Assembly: GCA_004794655.1 (NCBI GenBank)
Contig: SMMW01000634.1
Coordinates: 1,212,501 to 1,276,500, forward strand
DNA length: 64,000 nucleotides
Origin: Marisa cornuarietis
Taxonomy: Eukaryota; Mollusca; Gastropoda; Architaenioglossa; Ampullariidae
Direction: 5' to 3'
In this document: positions 44,090 to 56,400 of the stretch, piece by piece
Position numbering within the stretch: the first letter of the stretch is position 1
Layout: each line of letters begins with the position of its first letter
Position numbers and translations under genes: made by a program
The notes under the pieces: model-generated
Databases searched by the model: none
Seen by the model: only the letters and a program-made list of their open reading frames with translations
What the model was told of the DNA's origin: nothing

Positions 44090-44537
44090 CACGGAGTTCA
44101 CAGCCCCCTTCAACGTCAGTACTGGGGTGAAGCAGGGCTGCATTCTGTTGTCATTCCTCTTCATCCTGGCCATGGACTGGATTATGAAGAATTCCACCGA
44201 CAGAGAGAGGAGAGGGATCAAATGGACCATGACTATGATAGCAACAACAATTCTGGAAGACTTGGACTTTGCCGATGACATTGCCCTGTTGTCACACCGC
44301 CTCCAAGACATGCAGGAGAAAACAAATGCCTTCTGTGAAACAGCTGGAATCCTTGGCTTGAAGGTCAGTGCAAAGAAAACAAAAAGTATGAGAGTGAATG
44401 CCAGAGTCCAAGAAAAGATCAAACTAAATGGAGAAGAGATTGAGGAAGTTGACAGTTTTACCTATCTTGGGTCCAAGATTTCAAACACCGGGGATTCGGA
44501 GGTGGAGATTCGAGCCCGATTGGCGAAAGCCAGCTAG
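44090..44537 (+). pseudogene. RTE copy B reverse transcriptase, part 2
   Basis: Continuation in the next frame: GVKQGCILLSFLF (motif B), FADDIALLS (motif C, intact Asp pair), LGLKVSAKKTK and TYLGSKIS. It ends at a TAG after RARLAKAS. The frame is open from about 44016, but before the shift that is a shadow. Confidence 0.9.
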
Positions 44538-44615
44538 GCCTTCGCCTCACTCAGGAGCATATGGAAGGCAAAAAACATCAGCCAGAAGACCAAGCTGAGA
44601 ATCTTCAAGTCGAAT

Positions 44616-45053
44616 GTGATCAGCACCCTCCTTTATGGATCAGAATCATGGAAGATGACCAAAAACATCGGTAACAGGTTTGACATCTTCCAAAACAGAT
44701 GCCTCAGGCGCATACTTAACATCTTTTGGCCAAACACCTTCACCAATGAAGAACTCCACCGAAGAACTGAAACCGAGTCCATCACCACGGTGGTTCAACG
44801 AAGGCGTTGGCGATGGATTGGACATGTGCTTCGCCAGCAGACAGCAGACCTCTCCAGAGTCGCCCTACGATGGACTCCAGACGGCCGAAGAAAACGAGGC
44901 CGCCCAAAGGAAACCTGGAGAAGAACAGTAGAAAGGGAGATGAAAGGAAAGGGCTGGACATGGGGTCGCCTGGAGCGAGTTTCACCTGATCGACATCAGT
45001 GGCAGGCTCTGGTTGAGGCCTTATGTGCAACTAGCACGAAGAGGATTGATTGA
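44616..45053 (+). pseudogene. RTE copy B C-terminal region
   Basis: Post-RT region: TLLYGSESWKMTKN, RCLRRILNIFWPNTF, RRRWRWIGHVLR, GRRKRGRPKETWRRTVE and a C-terminus CATSTKRID followed by the stop within the GATT tail. The 'YGSESW...W.GHVLR...RGRPK.TWRR' layout is typical of RTE-group proteins. This part of copy A is broken. Confidence 0.88.
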
Positions 45054-45062
45054 TTGATTGTT

Positions 45063-45071
45063 TAGCTGCTG
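45063..45071 (+). repeat. target-site duplication, right copy (RTE copy B)
   Basis: Repeat of 41819-41827. Confidence 0.8.
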
Positions 45072-45194
45072 ACAGCTTTACGTCATTTAAAACAGTAGTA
45101 AAGACATCTGGCTAGGCAAGTAATATATGGTGTGTCACTGATCAAGGCTGAAAAGGTAAAGACAGATTGATGAGTTGAATATTTCGAAGCCAGG

Positions 45195-45410
45195 AATCTA
45201 TATCATAAGTCTTTACGGGAAAGTAAGTGTATTTCATCGTCTTGTGAAATATGGCAAAGAGGACATTCCAAATTTGGGGCTAGTGCTGTTGCATAGCTGT
45301 ATTCCTGGGTTTTTAAATCAGAGATTCCTATTCGAAATCTAATTAGAGCATGTCTTAAAGCCTTGTTGTTTACACAGTATAAATAAGGTTCTACCTGCAA
45401 TTCCGATTAA
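45195..45410 (-). mobile_element. older LINE, C-terminal coding end
   Basis: Minus-strand frame ALRHALIRFRIGISDLKTQE, then LECPLCHISQDDEIHLL. The 'L...R.G...L...C.LC....EDE.H.L..C' layout is common at the C-terminus of CR1/jockey-like LINEs. It was split from its 3' UTR by RTE copy B. Confidence 0.55.
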
Positions 45411-46395
45411 TGGCAAAGGAGAGAAAGAGAGACACCATAGAGCAGATGGTTAGGCACTCTACTCTCCCCAATGAAAAGCTTGGGATCATGATCTATTGAC
45501 AGTCTTTGATGAGTCAGCACATATCTTGCCATCACCATTAAAGGAGACCCAAACAAAGGTGCATTTGCATGATTTGGATGAGATTTGGTAGCCAAATGAC
45601 TTGTTCCTCTTGCTCCCCACCCATTATGGAATCCAACATAAAGGTATAGCTGAGCAGTACCGCTGAGAGTATTTCTAGCAAGGCTACACTAGGAATACAA
45701 GAGAAGTGAGCTCTGGTTTAGAGAAAGCTAGAACCAGACTGACCTAGCCTGCAACCTTCTAGCAAAGCTAAGGTACTGAATGACTAGTTGATTGGTGTGG
45801 GTCACACCAACCTCCTGTCTAGAAGTCTAGGCTAAAGATGCGTGTTGGTATGATAGGCCTCAGCCCACCAGAAACCCTGGTCTACAGGATCCCATCCTCT
45901 CCTGACAAGTCTTGCTGAACAATAAATGGTGGGACAGGCCACAAAGAAGAACCAAGGGAAAAGAAGAAATAAAATGTTTACTATAAAATCTTTCTGTGAG
46001 ACTTACCAGATGACATGACCATACACAGTTACTGGCTTCAATTGCTCTCCAAACATCAAAAGTTGAATGCCTGAGCTGTGAGCTAGTATGTGTGCAGGGC
46101 ACTCTACTGAACAGGTGAGTGATGAGGCTCAGTCTGCTATAAACTTGACAGCAAAGTCAATATGGCATTTTTTTAAAACCACCACGCAACTCCGCTAAAA
46201 GCAGGAAGGTCAGGAGGGAACCAATGCTGTGTTATTTTGAAAGCATTGAAGAAAGAGGTTTTACAGTCTTTAGAAGAGGGTGGGGTCAGCATGCAAATAT
46301 GATTTTCACCAGTGCTTTAAGTAGCCTGAAATGGCTGCCCTGACAAAACCTAAATGTGAAGCTTTCTTGGGCAGGCTGGAAGAGCAGAATCCTGG
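45411..46395. other. intergenic, no gene seen
   Basis: Nothing recognisable. Confidence 0.4.
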
Positions 46396-46780
46396 GCTGT
46401 TTTTGAGCAGATGTGCTCGAAACCCTCCATGACCATCATACTTCCATTTCAGTTGGTGGAAAGACAATCTGCAACCTATGCTTTGCAGATGACATAGATC
46501 TGTTAGCAGGCACTAACAAAGAACTTCAAGACCTCACGAACAGACTGACAGACAGTTCAAATACATATGGAATGGAGACCAGCACTGAAAAGAGAAAATG
46601 TATGATCAATGGCAACGGCAAACCGGAGATTTATATGAATGGGCACAGATCTACGAGGAAGCAGCTTCAAGTTCTTGGGAGCTACCCTGCTCATTATCAC
46701 CTTAACAGGCAAGAGTGGCAGGCCTTGTCAGCTGCAGTGTCTATCCATGTGCTCCCCCCAGCAACAGGTGCCGGTTAAGG
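46396..46780 (+). mobile_element. RTE/BovB-like LINE fragment with internal deletion
   Basis: It reads MLETLHDHHTSISVGGKTIC, then NLCFADDIDLLAG (motif C), ELQDLTNRLTDSS, YGMETSTEKRK (motif D) and LQVLGSYP (motif E). It then jumps directly to the protein's C-terminus HLNRQEWQALSAA. The thumb and post-RT region are missing. The sequence near 46575-46640 matches 29480-29550. Confidence 0.75.
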
Positions 46781-47725
46781 AGAAACTGACTAGCAGATGA
46801 CAGGAATGCTCTTCCAGATCCAGTTTCCATTACTTGCAAGGAGTCCAGTCCATGTATGTGAAATGCCACTAAATCTAAAGCGTGCAAGAGAGAACTACAT
46901 AGGTGTGATAGGTACCTACCTTGTGGCCAGCACTACCAAACAAAATATAAAACAATATTCTATATACAGCACAAGTGAACACAAGGTTACCAGCAATGCA
47001 AAATGAAAGTGGCAAATTAACTGTCATTGTAATGTTCATGAATAAGGTAAGGATTCCGCACCTTAGCCACAACAAAGCATGTGTATGGCAAGTCAGCAAT
47101 CCCACCCTAGAAGTTCATCAAAAGTACACTTTGACCAGGAGACAAACAAATTAAACTGGGAAAGGAGGATACAAGATGTCATGGCATGTAGGAAAAAAGG
47201 AAAATCTCACCTTACCTAAATGAGATACACCCTACAGAAGCTAACAAGAAATAGAGACTAGCAATAACTGAGTACAGAATACGGAACGGTGATTGGTAAA
47301 TGAACTGAGCCATTTAACCATAGAGAAAAACTGCTATGGGCTTTGCCACCACCTTTATTTCTGTTGCTTACAGTAGAGCACCCATTGCTAGTTAGCTTGC
47401 TAGCAAACTGTCAAGGAGTCAAGTTTTGACAGCAATTGTAGCCTATTCTCTCTTATGGTCACGTCATCTATTTTATGTCAAAAGAAGAAACACTTAATAT
47501 CATTAGCATATGGAAAAGTTCTTTCTAAATTAGAATAAATCATGTTTGTACAATCGAAGTAATAAAGAGACAGATTTTTCAAATTCAAGTAGAGCTGGTG
47601 CACAGTTTTTACCTCACTAACGTTGACAAAGAAGCTAAATATACTGCCTCAATTGTGTTAAGCCTTTAGATATATACAACATATTGTTCAAAGATACAAA
47701 ACATGGACAATTTAAAAAGACTTAC
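46781..47725. other. TACC 3' flank / possible 3' UTR
   Basis: Lies downstream of the TACC stop codon. A minus-strand AATAAA at 47359-47354 could end the transcript. Alternatively the donor-like GTAAG directly after the stop could splice to a 3' UTR exon further away. No other feature is seen. Confidence 0.4.
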
Positions 47726-47785
47726 CTACTGAACTTTTGCTATGAGTTCATCACAAATTGCTGCAAGTTCCTTGTTTTCCTTTAT
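47726..47785 (-). CDS. TACC: TACC last coding exon
   Basis: 60 bases: IKENKELAAICDELIAKVQ and a TAG stop. The protein ends at the same place as vertebrate TACCs. The stop codon is followed at once by GTAAG, a good donor, so a spliced 3' UTR is possible. Confidence 0.92.
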   Translation of the reverse strand: MKENKELAAICDELIAKVQ

Positions 47786-50389
47786 CTGTAGAAACCAGTG
47801 ATGTATGATCTTAAATGAGATGAGTAGAACATTCTATACGTAAAATGTATAGATCCTTTCAAGGAAAATGGCATAAATACTATGACAAAAATGATATAAA
47901 TAAAAACGTAATTATACACCACTGGGCATGACAAAATTAAAATTTAATAAATTTCCAGCTACTGTTCTTCTGTATTTACTTCAATTGGCGATGACAATAC
48001 ATTACTGATTCTTGCAGAAACTGACCACCACCAGAGCTCTTTATTAATAAAATGCCACACAGAAGTCACAACTCATGCATGCACTCAAAGCAACAAATGA
48101 TAATTATAAGCCTTTAAGTCATCTGCTCATCAGACAACAAATGGCAATATTAGTGATTACACATCCACTTTTCAGACAGCAAATATCATCAGGCCAAAAA
48201 AGCCTCCCAGAAAATATAATACAATGTAAAAATAATATAGGGTAAAAAAAAAAACCAATATGGCTTAGTATTTGCTACCCTTAGGCTTAGATATCTGACT
48301 TCTGTAGCTGGGTTATTTAATCAATTTATATAATCTGCCTATATCATCTGCTCGAGTGTTCAGTCCCTAACACACATGTAAACATCAGTACACTCCAATA
48401 TGCTAAAAAACATACATAATTTCCTATTGCACATGTTAACTGATTGAAGTTTAAAAAAACAGTTTAAATTGCATCTTTTTATTTATAACATCAACATGAC
48501 CACACCTGCTTTTTCATCAATCACAATTCCTACTGGCTCACAGTCTAACAGTGTTCTTTGAGCTGCTCCAGTAAAAGAGTGGATAATGCTGGAAAAGATG
48601 TATTTGTTGTGCTGGCTGCTGAGCAAGTGATTACCTATGCTGGCTTTGGCCCTCCTATGTAGTCAAACAAATTGAGGTCTGTAGGTAGCCAAAGACCTAT
48701 TTTACAGCTGACAGATGTCTAAATTTGCTAGCCATTACATGTGATGGAACAGTACTGAAAGCATTAAAAAAGCAAAAGAACAGAACCCCACCAGAAGCAC
48801 TGTCCTCTACATAGGAGCATTTACAGTATAAGATTCTCAAGGCCAGTCCCTCTTTTATATGCAAGCTTTAGGAGATCTTCACTTCACTTCACTTCAAGTC
48901 TGACGCACCAGTCCAAATATGCACCTTGGTATTCGCAGATCCGTGTCGAACTCCATGACCTGAAGTGCCCTCGTCGGCGAGCTGAACGTGTTTGGAGGAA
49001 GACTGGACTCGTCATCCACAAAGAAATTTATAACGCCGCAAAGCGAAGCGTTGCAAAATGCATTTACAAGGCTAAAACATCTTATCTCCTGGGCCAAATA
49101 ATTAATTTTACATCCTCCAAGAAGCTATTTGCAATATGCAATCAAATGACTGGATTTTGCACAGCAACACCACTGCCCACTGCCTACCCTGTTTCACGGC
49201 TGCCGCAACTTTTTAGCGATTATTTCACCAGAAAGATATCAGACATTCGTTTATCTTTAGACTCAACATCAGCGCCTGACAGCATCTCCTGTGATGTCCT
49301 CCCAGGATGCTCTATGACCAAGTTTCTCCCAGTCTCTGAGGCTGATGTGAAAGCGGTTACTCTAAAAGCTAAACCAACAACTTGTGAGTTAGATCCAATG
49401 GCCACAAGCCTTCTTCTTGAGTGCCTAGATATTTTACTTCCTTCCATCACACATATTGTAAATGTCAGCTTGTTGTCAGGTTTTTCCCCAACTTTGTTCA
49501 AAAATGTGCTGGTGAGGCCACTTCTCAAGAAGTCCACGCTGATGTCAATGTGCTAAACAACTACCACCCAGTTTCCAACCTGTCTTTTCTCTCTAAGATC
49601 ATAGAGAAAATAGTTTTGATAAAGCTCTGGGCCTTCTTACAAAAGCACCATCTTCTCCCACAAGCTCATAGCACACAAGAGGTTATCTGTGCCTTATTGA
49701 TTTTACAAGCAGACAGTGATTTAAGAAAACAGATGAATCAAAATGAGTACAGAATGTGTTGAGTTCATTTGCATATTCAACAGTGGTGTTTTATCATAGC
49801 TAGAGACAAATTTTGTCTTCTTCCATACAGCTTTTGCACTAATCTTCTCCACATTCTCCCAAATTTCAGTTTATTTTCTGTCTTTTCTTTAATTTTCTGA
49901 ACTTCTCTTCCCCTACATCCCAGCCAAACAACTCTTCATCTGACGACCCTATGGGTCTTTATCACCAGAACAACCACATATGGTTACAGGATTTTTAGTT
50001 ATTGTGCTTCCTAACAGTGGAGCTCTCTCCCCTTCCATATCCACCACCTACCTACCATTGAATCCTTTAAAGGGGCACTAAAACGCCTCTGTTCCATAAG
50101 CATTATTCCTAACAACAATCGACATACTGCTAGTCCACCTTTCAACCCTTTCCTTTACTTCTTCCATCTATTGATTAGTCTGCCTGCTTGTCTTCCTCTG
50201 CAGATTAATGAAACTTCGCAAACCTTACTGTTTGTTCTCAGATTCCTCTTTTCATTTTCTATTTCGCTTTCATTACTTGTCTGCATGGTTGTTTATCCTT
50301 CCATCGTATGCAGTTCAAGTCTTGTTCTTGTCTCAAGTGCTGAGACCATGCTCCTTCATGAGTGTGATCATGTGCTATATAAATTCCAC

Positions 50390-50435
<46 letters not shown>

Positions 50436-53400
50436 TTTTCAAATTTTTTTGGTATTTGTCCAAGTTCCTCCCTACTGCCCCTGGAAAAATCTGCCTTCTT
50501 CTTATTTAAAGCCTCCTTAATCTCCCCAGTAATCAGTGGTTTATTGATGACAAAACTAGGTACATGCATTTATTATTATTATTAAAGCAGATTTATTTAG
50601 TGCATTTCTCAACTGCTGAGTCGACTCAATGCGCTTTATAAAACAAAAAAACTTCAAAACAAATTGACACAAAATCCACGTTCAAACAAAGACCAAACTT
50701 ATTAACAAACCATTATACAGAGACATTGCAACAAACAAAAATACAAGGTAGAAAAAGAAAATGTTGCACACAAGCATGAACACAACATCTAAAGGATAAC
50801 AGTAAGAAAGTCATGATGAGCCAGACTCTACAGCTGTGACATTCGACGAATGTCAGTGGACATAATCATAGTGCATGCACGCATGCATGTCCAAACGATG
50901 ATGAAGACAAGCAGATACATGGCTACCCATGTCTGGTGTGCACACACAAATCGCTGGCAGAGGCGTCACCTCAACACAAAGGCCGTTCACAACAGCTCAC
51001 AAGACATCAGAAGGTTTCAGTCCACGCTGCTGGTGCACGTTGATCTAGAAGCCAAAATGTAGCGAAGCGATTCGGAGATGAGAAATTGTCAAATTTGCAG
51101 TGATCAAAGTGGATAAAATATGACTGTAAAGATCTCTAGTCAACAAAATCATGCGACGAATGGCGCAAGAAACAGTCACGAACAAGCTGGCTTTCGATGG
51201 GAACGCAGAAGGCTGTAGTTGGAACCAAAATGGCCACAGACAAGCAAATCATTGAATAGAAAGACGAAGACGCAAGTGTCAAATAAAAGGCACGAAACTC
51301 ACAGCAGCTCATCGAAGACAACAACAAATACAGAGAGCTAGTCCCCTCCAGCCGGTTAAGCGAAGGGACATTACTCTCATTTCACAGGTACAACACAGAA
51401 GTTAATGTATCCTTACACTGCATTTGTTCATATAGGTTTTCATCTATGCTCTAGTAAAGACCTTTCAGTCAGTACCTTCATATACCCTCTAAGACTTGCA
51501 CAAACTTGAGAGTACATAGCTTCTCACAGTTGGATGTTGTCCACTGCCCCTGGTCTGGGGTAATAGCGAGACAGATGGTGGATCAAGTAATGATCATGAA
51601 CATTCATAAATAATGTGTACCTTCTGGTCAAGACTGTTCTCCAAGCTCTGAATCTGCAGATCTGCCTTTTTCAGTGCCGCTTCCAGACGAGCAATGTCAG
51701 AGGCATTTATCTTCTGGACCTTGTCAATTTCTTCTGTAGCCCTTTGAGAAGACACAAGAAATGCTTGCTGCATTGCTGGCACCAGATCAGTGTAAACAAT
51801 CTTTTATTGCGGTGAGAAAATAAAACAGGCTTGTGCTCTAAACTGTCAAATCTCAGCATAGTCTTACTGAAAGCAAAATGTGAACCGAGCCTTCCACTCT
51901 TGATCTGTAAAAACGTCTTCCTGGCTTGTTGAATCATTCTGAGTTTAGCAGACTAGTACATAACTAATGCAAACACAACTTTCACACAGAATCTTTTTCG
52001 TAATAGGTTAATTACACATTTCAAGCGAACATAAAACTTTGTGCCTTATGCTTAGGTTTCACAAATACTTCTGTAAAATATTTCTCCATCTGGTTCTGAA
52101 ATGAAACATTTCTCAAGTTGATGAAATGGTCTAAACTGTACTCCATAAAGGTGGTGTGTTTATTCTTTTCCCCTCCCACTAACCTCTCTCTCTCTCATTT
52201 TGATAAACAGACAAAAATTGTTCTATTTTTAATCATGTCTATTTTTCTTGAGTAAAAATAAAAATGTATTTGTAATAATTTATATCCAAGCAAGAAAAAA
52301 GTAAAAATATGGAAAAGAAGAATCAGTACCTATCTAATTTTTCTTCTGCCTGGATCTTTAGCTGTTGCATCTTTTGTTCCGTCTTCTTAAGTTTAGTCTG
52401 GAGGTCCTGCACACACTTCTTCAGAACTTCCTCATTCTATGCAAGCACAACCACACACACACACACACATATGCACAATCAACAATACTGTACAATACCT
52501 GATTTCCTACAGGTGCACATAGGACAGAAGTTTAGGTTCTGAACCTTTAGAGAATGAGTAACTAAATGGAAGAAGAGGACAAAAAAACACAATTTATGAA
52601 GGTTAGACATTTGTTTTTCTTCTGAAAAGCTGGCAAATCTGTATTTGACAAATTCCATCTACCTTCTGGTACTGTCAGCTTCTAAGGTAGCTAAATGACA
52701 ATTATTGGAAAATGGTCATTGCCATGGCGCTGGCTCACTTCTGAAGGGAGAAGTAATAATAATAATGTGAGCTTTTATAGCACGGTATTCCAGCAAAAGC
52801 CAGGCTTTCTGCGCATTCCAAACACAAAAGCACAAGCAGACAAAATTCCTGTGGTTCTGTTAATAGGAATGCCAGGTCGTTCTTCTGCCGGATGACATTC
52901 ATAGACCAAGATGTCAGTAAGACAGATGTAGAGTCAATGGAGCAGAGTACACCAATAATCAAACACGTCGATCAAATCGTCAGGAGAATATCCAGATGAT
53001 CACAAAGCAGAAATTGCAATAAAATGTTGAAATGCATGACTGGCTGGCACTGATGTAAAGTCCACCCAGGGATGACTTGTAAAAATGAAGAAACAATGAC
53101 ATGGATGTGTTTACAGCTGCATGGGCTTAGTTTTAGAATAACCGAAAAATAGCCGAATTCTTGTAGTAATGTGAGGAAGGAAAGATGCCATGCTGAATGC
53201 CTGTGGAGGAGAACTGGCTTAACAGTACATCAAAATTCTTTTGTTAAGCAAAGGGAGAAAATGAAGTGTCTGATCACAAATGTGAAGATTAATTACATCA
53301 AATAATCTTCTTTGGAGAAAAATGCTGTTCGATGCTGGTTGGATGGACCTAAACAAGGAAAACAAAGGGCCAACTGTAAAAAATTGCTGGCGGGCACTCT

Positions 53401-56400
53401 GGATGCCAGGAAAAGTAATTAAAACATGTGCAACAGTAAAAAGTCAAAACCAGGGACAAACTGGTGGAGGTTTACCTGTAAAAGGTGGGAATGTGTGGCT
53501 TAGGTGTGTCCCATTCTAAGCCTACTGAGTACTACCTCCTCTCGCCTCAAAAAATGGCATGAAGGTGAGAGGTCAGAATGACAGGAAAGGGTGGCAAGTA
53601 ACATGTTTTGGCCCAGAGTGTTCCAGTGGCTTTGCCACAGGGACTGAACATAGGCTGTGAAGATAGACTTACAGTCAGATGACATCAGTGACTGCAATAG
53701 ACCAGGAGACTGGCAAGCGGCCTTGGTGGCCTGGTCGGCTTGAACGTTGCCTGAGATACCAGCATGGCCTGGGGCCAAATGAAGACAATGTTCTTGTTAT
53801 GACAAAGAGCCAGATGAATCGTATGGAGCTGGACCATGAGAGTGTGGTCAACATGATAGAAAATAACAGCTTGGAAAGCAGATAATCAAACAGCCTGAAA
53901 CACAGATCAAATTAAAAATAGCAAACCTGTTCTCAACTGCATTCAAAAGTTAACATATTTTCTGGAGTGAGGTGGTGGAAAGCAAGGCACTGTGCATTTT
54001 TTTCTGACCTGCTGAGCCACCTGACACTTCTCATGTACAGACAATTGCTGTGTAAACTATTTAGCTACATAAGTACTCCGTAAGTAGCACTTTTTATTTA
54101 AAAACAATGTAACAGTCATCATTTCTCTGACCTCTGATGGATTTTCTTTTTGGCAAAACCTCATTCTTCAAGATAACAGATGACATAACATTAGGAGCTT
54201 CCCCTACTTAATCACTAAATTCCAGTCATTTTCAAACCAATTGTCATCTGGTAACATTTGAAATAGAAATGAGATATCCATACCTTTTTGTACATCTAAC
54301 AACAATAACTTATTCAAAGATACCTGTTTGAAGCCCTCCATAACACTTTTGGTCTTCTCATATCGCCTGTGCAGATCAGAAAATGCCGTTTCAACAGACT
54401 GCAAGTCTTCCAGAGCCTAAATCACACAAAAAATTTTCTGGAAGATAAGCAAAATTTTAAAATGCACAGCTTTTAATTTACAGTTTTCTTAACAAGCAAC
54501 ATAATTCTATATTACAATAGCATTACAATAGTTTTTGCTTCATGGTTGTACATATTTTTCTCTGAATTGAAAATATTGGCACTCAGCCTGTAAGTGATGC
54601 TCTGCAAATCCAGAAGCATGCACCCTCAATGTTATAAAGTCATGTTGAGTAGCCAGGTGCAATTGTTAATTCAAATAAAAGGACAAACCATGATTTTTCC
54701 TGATGATAAACTGACAAGGTATGTAAGTAAATGATATCAAACAGTAGAACAAGTAAAATATTTTAAAAAAAATTTTTGTTTGGTTTGTACACAGCAGAGA
54801 CATCAATGACCTCACAAAAAAGTGACAAAAAAAGCGGAAGACTGGTAACATGTGATACAAGCATGGCTAAAAAAAAGCTGAGAAGAACTGTAGGCACAGC
54901 ATAAAATTGGGCCAAAAGAAGGGAATCAAACTGAAAAAGAATAGAGAATTTGGAGAGTAGATATGAGTCTTAATTAAATGGTTAAGAATGCCAATACCAA
55001 TGGCCAGCAGACATGGTGCAATGCTAGCAAGATGACATGAAGTTCTGCAGAGAAAATGGAACAGCCATCCGCAAGGAAAGCTGAAAATGCCTGTTTTGGT
55101 TGGCAGGACAAAACTGCTGCTACAGAGACAGGACCACCAGCTAGAACATTTGAGCAATCAGTAAAGATAGAACAGAAACCAGGACAGTCAAAAAAATTTC
55201 ATATAGACATTTAAGTTTTCAGAGATACAGTGACGTGTCACCCCTTGTGGCAAATGCAGAAAACCCAAAGGAGGCCACACAGAAAAAAAGAGGAAAAGGA
55301 GCACAAGGAGAAACAAGACATACTGGCAATTTTCACCTGCATTCTTTTCTAACAAAGCATTCTTCCTCTTTTGCAGCTGTGTCATCTTTCAAGTGGCAGA
55401 TCTGTACTACAGCCTCAAGGCTTGGTTCCTGTTCTTTGTTAACCGTGTACATCCAACCACTTGGTTTCACCATCCACTGCTTGGGCCTGCAGTATCATAT
55501 GTATGCCTATGAAAAACATTTGCTAATGTTTCTCACCTCCAAGCTCCAGCAGATCTGCACCACAACACAGCACGCAGTGAAAACCTTGATGTCTATCAAC
55601 AAACTGAAGATGAATGACAACAAAACTGAGGTCCTTCCATAACTCTGCAAATAATCTCAAATTTGTGCCAAATTCCATGAGCTTTGCAGGGTGTCACATC
55701 TAACAGTTCCTGTCAGTTTCTGCCACCAAATAGGTCATCTATGCTTTTGTGTTGCAACTATTTGTCCTTAAAGGCCTACTGGACAAACTTCAAAGGAGTA
55801 AGAATAATGCTGTTAGTACTGTCTTTCACAGGCAAAATGCAGACCCTGCTATACACCTCCTTCATGAGCTTAACTGCCTGCCAGTCTGAGCTCACACTGA
55901 GAACAAGATCGCCACATTGTGACACTGTCTCCATGGCCTTGCATATCTGTCTGAGCTACTGATGCCTTACCACCTGAGTTGACTCTTTGGTCTGCTTGTG
56001 TTGCCTTCCTCTCTATGCCACACATCAGACAGGAGAAATCTTTCAGACACTCCTTTTCTTTTTCAGGCCTCACTGTTTGGAATTCTCTTCCCAGTTCTCT
56101 TTGGACTAATTCTTTGCACAAAGCCTTCAAATCCAGCCTAAAAACCCATCTCTTTATGAAATATTTTGCATAATCAAGAGGTACTGTTCCAGTGACTCCT
56201 TAGTTTTTCATTCATGCACTTAGTTCATGTTTTTGTCATGGTGTCCTCTGTTTGCCGATGCTTACATTTCTTGTACAGACTGTTGATTTATTTGTAGTAT
56301 TTTGTGTGCAGCACATTGAGCTTGTCTCCATAAGAGGAAAACAAAACTATAAGTACACAAAGCTTCTTTCCTCCTCTATGGCTGTGATACCTGTACCACC

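Larger units (their letters stand above)
41828..45062 (+). mobile_element. full-length RTE-type non-LTR retrotransposon, copy B
   Basis: 3.24 kb on the plus strand. It starts CCCCCGTGGGACCCC and ends in GATTGATTGATTG, flanked by a 9-bp duplication. It is colinear with copy A over its whole length. It keeps the original N-terminal start at 42065 and the complete C-terminal region. Lesions are TAG at 42764, TAA at 43007, TAG at 43025 (shared with copy A), a 1-bp insertion near 44060 and TAG at 44535. Copies A and B differ by scattered substitutions and small indels, so both are fairly young but not identical. It is nested in an older LINE. Confidence 0.92.

Noticed and set aside
50171..50585. 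Open frames with poly-His, poly-Ile and poly-Met runs
   Set aside because: They are simply translations of the (ATC)n tail of a LINE in different frames.
53370..55200. One continuous I-like LINE covering both RNase H pieces
   Set aside because: A genuine TACC exon (54324-54416) lies between them, so they cannot be one uninterrupted insertion.
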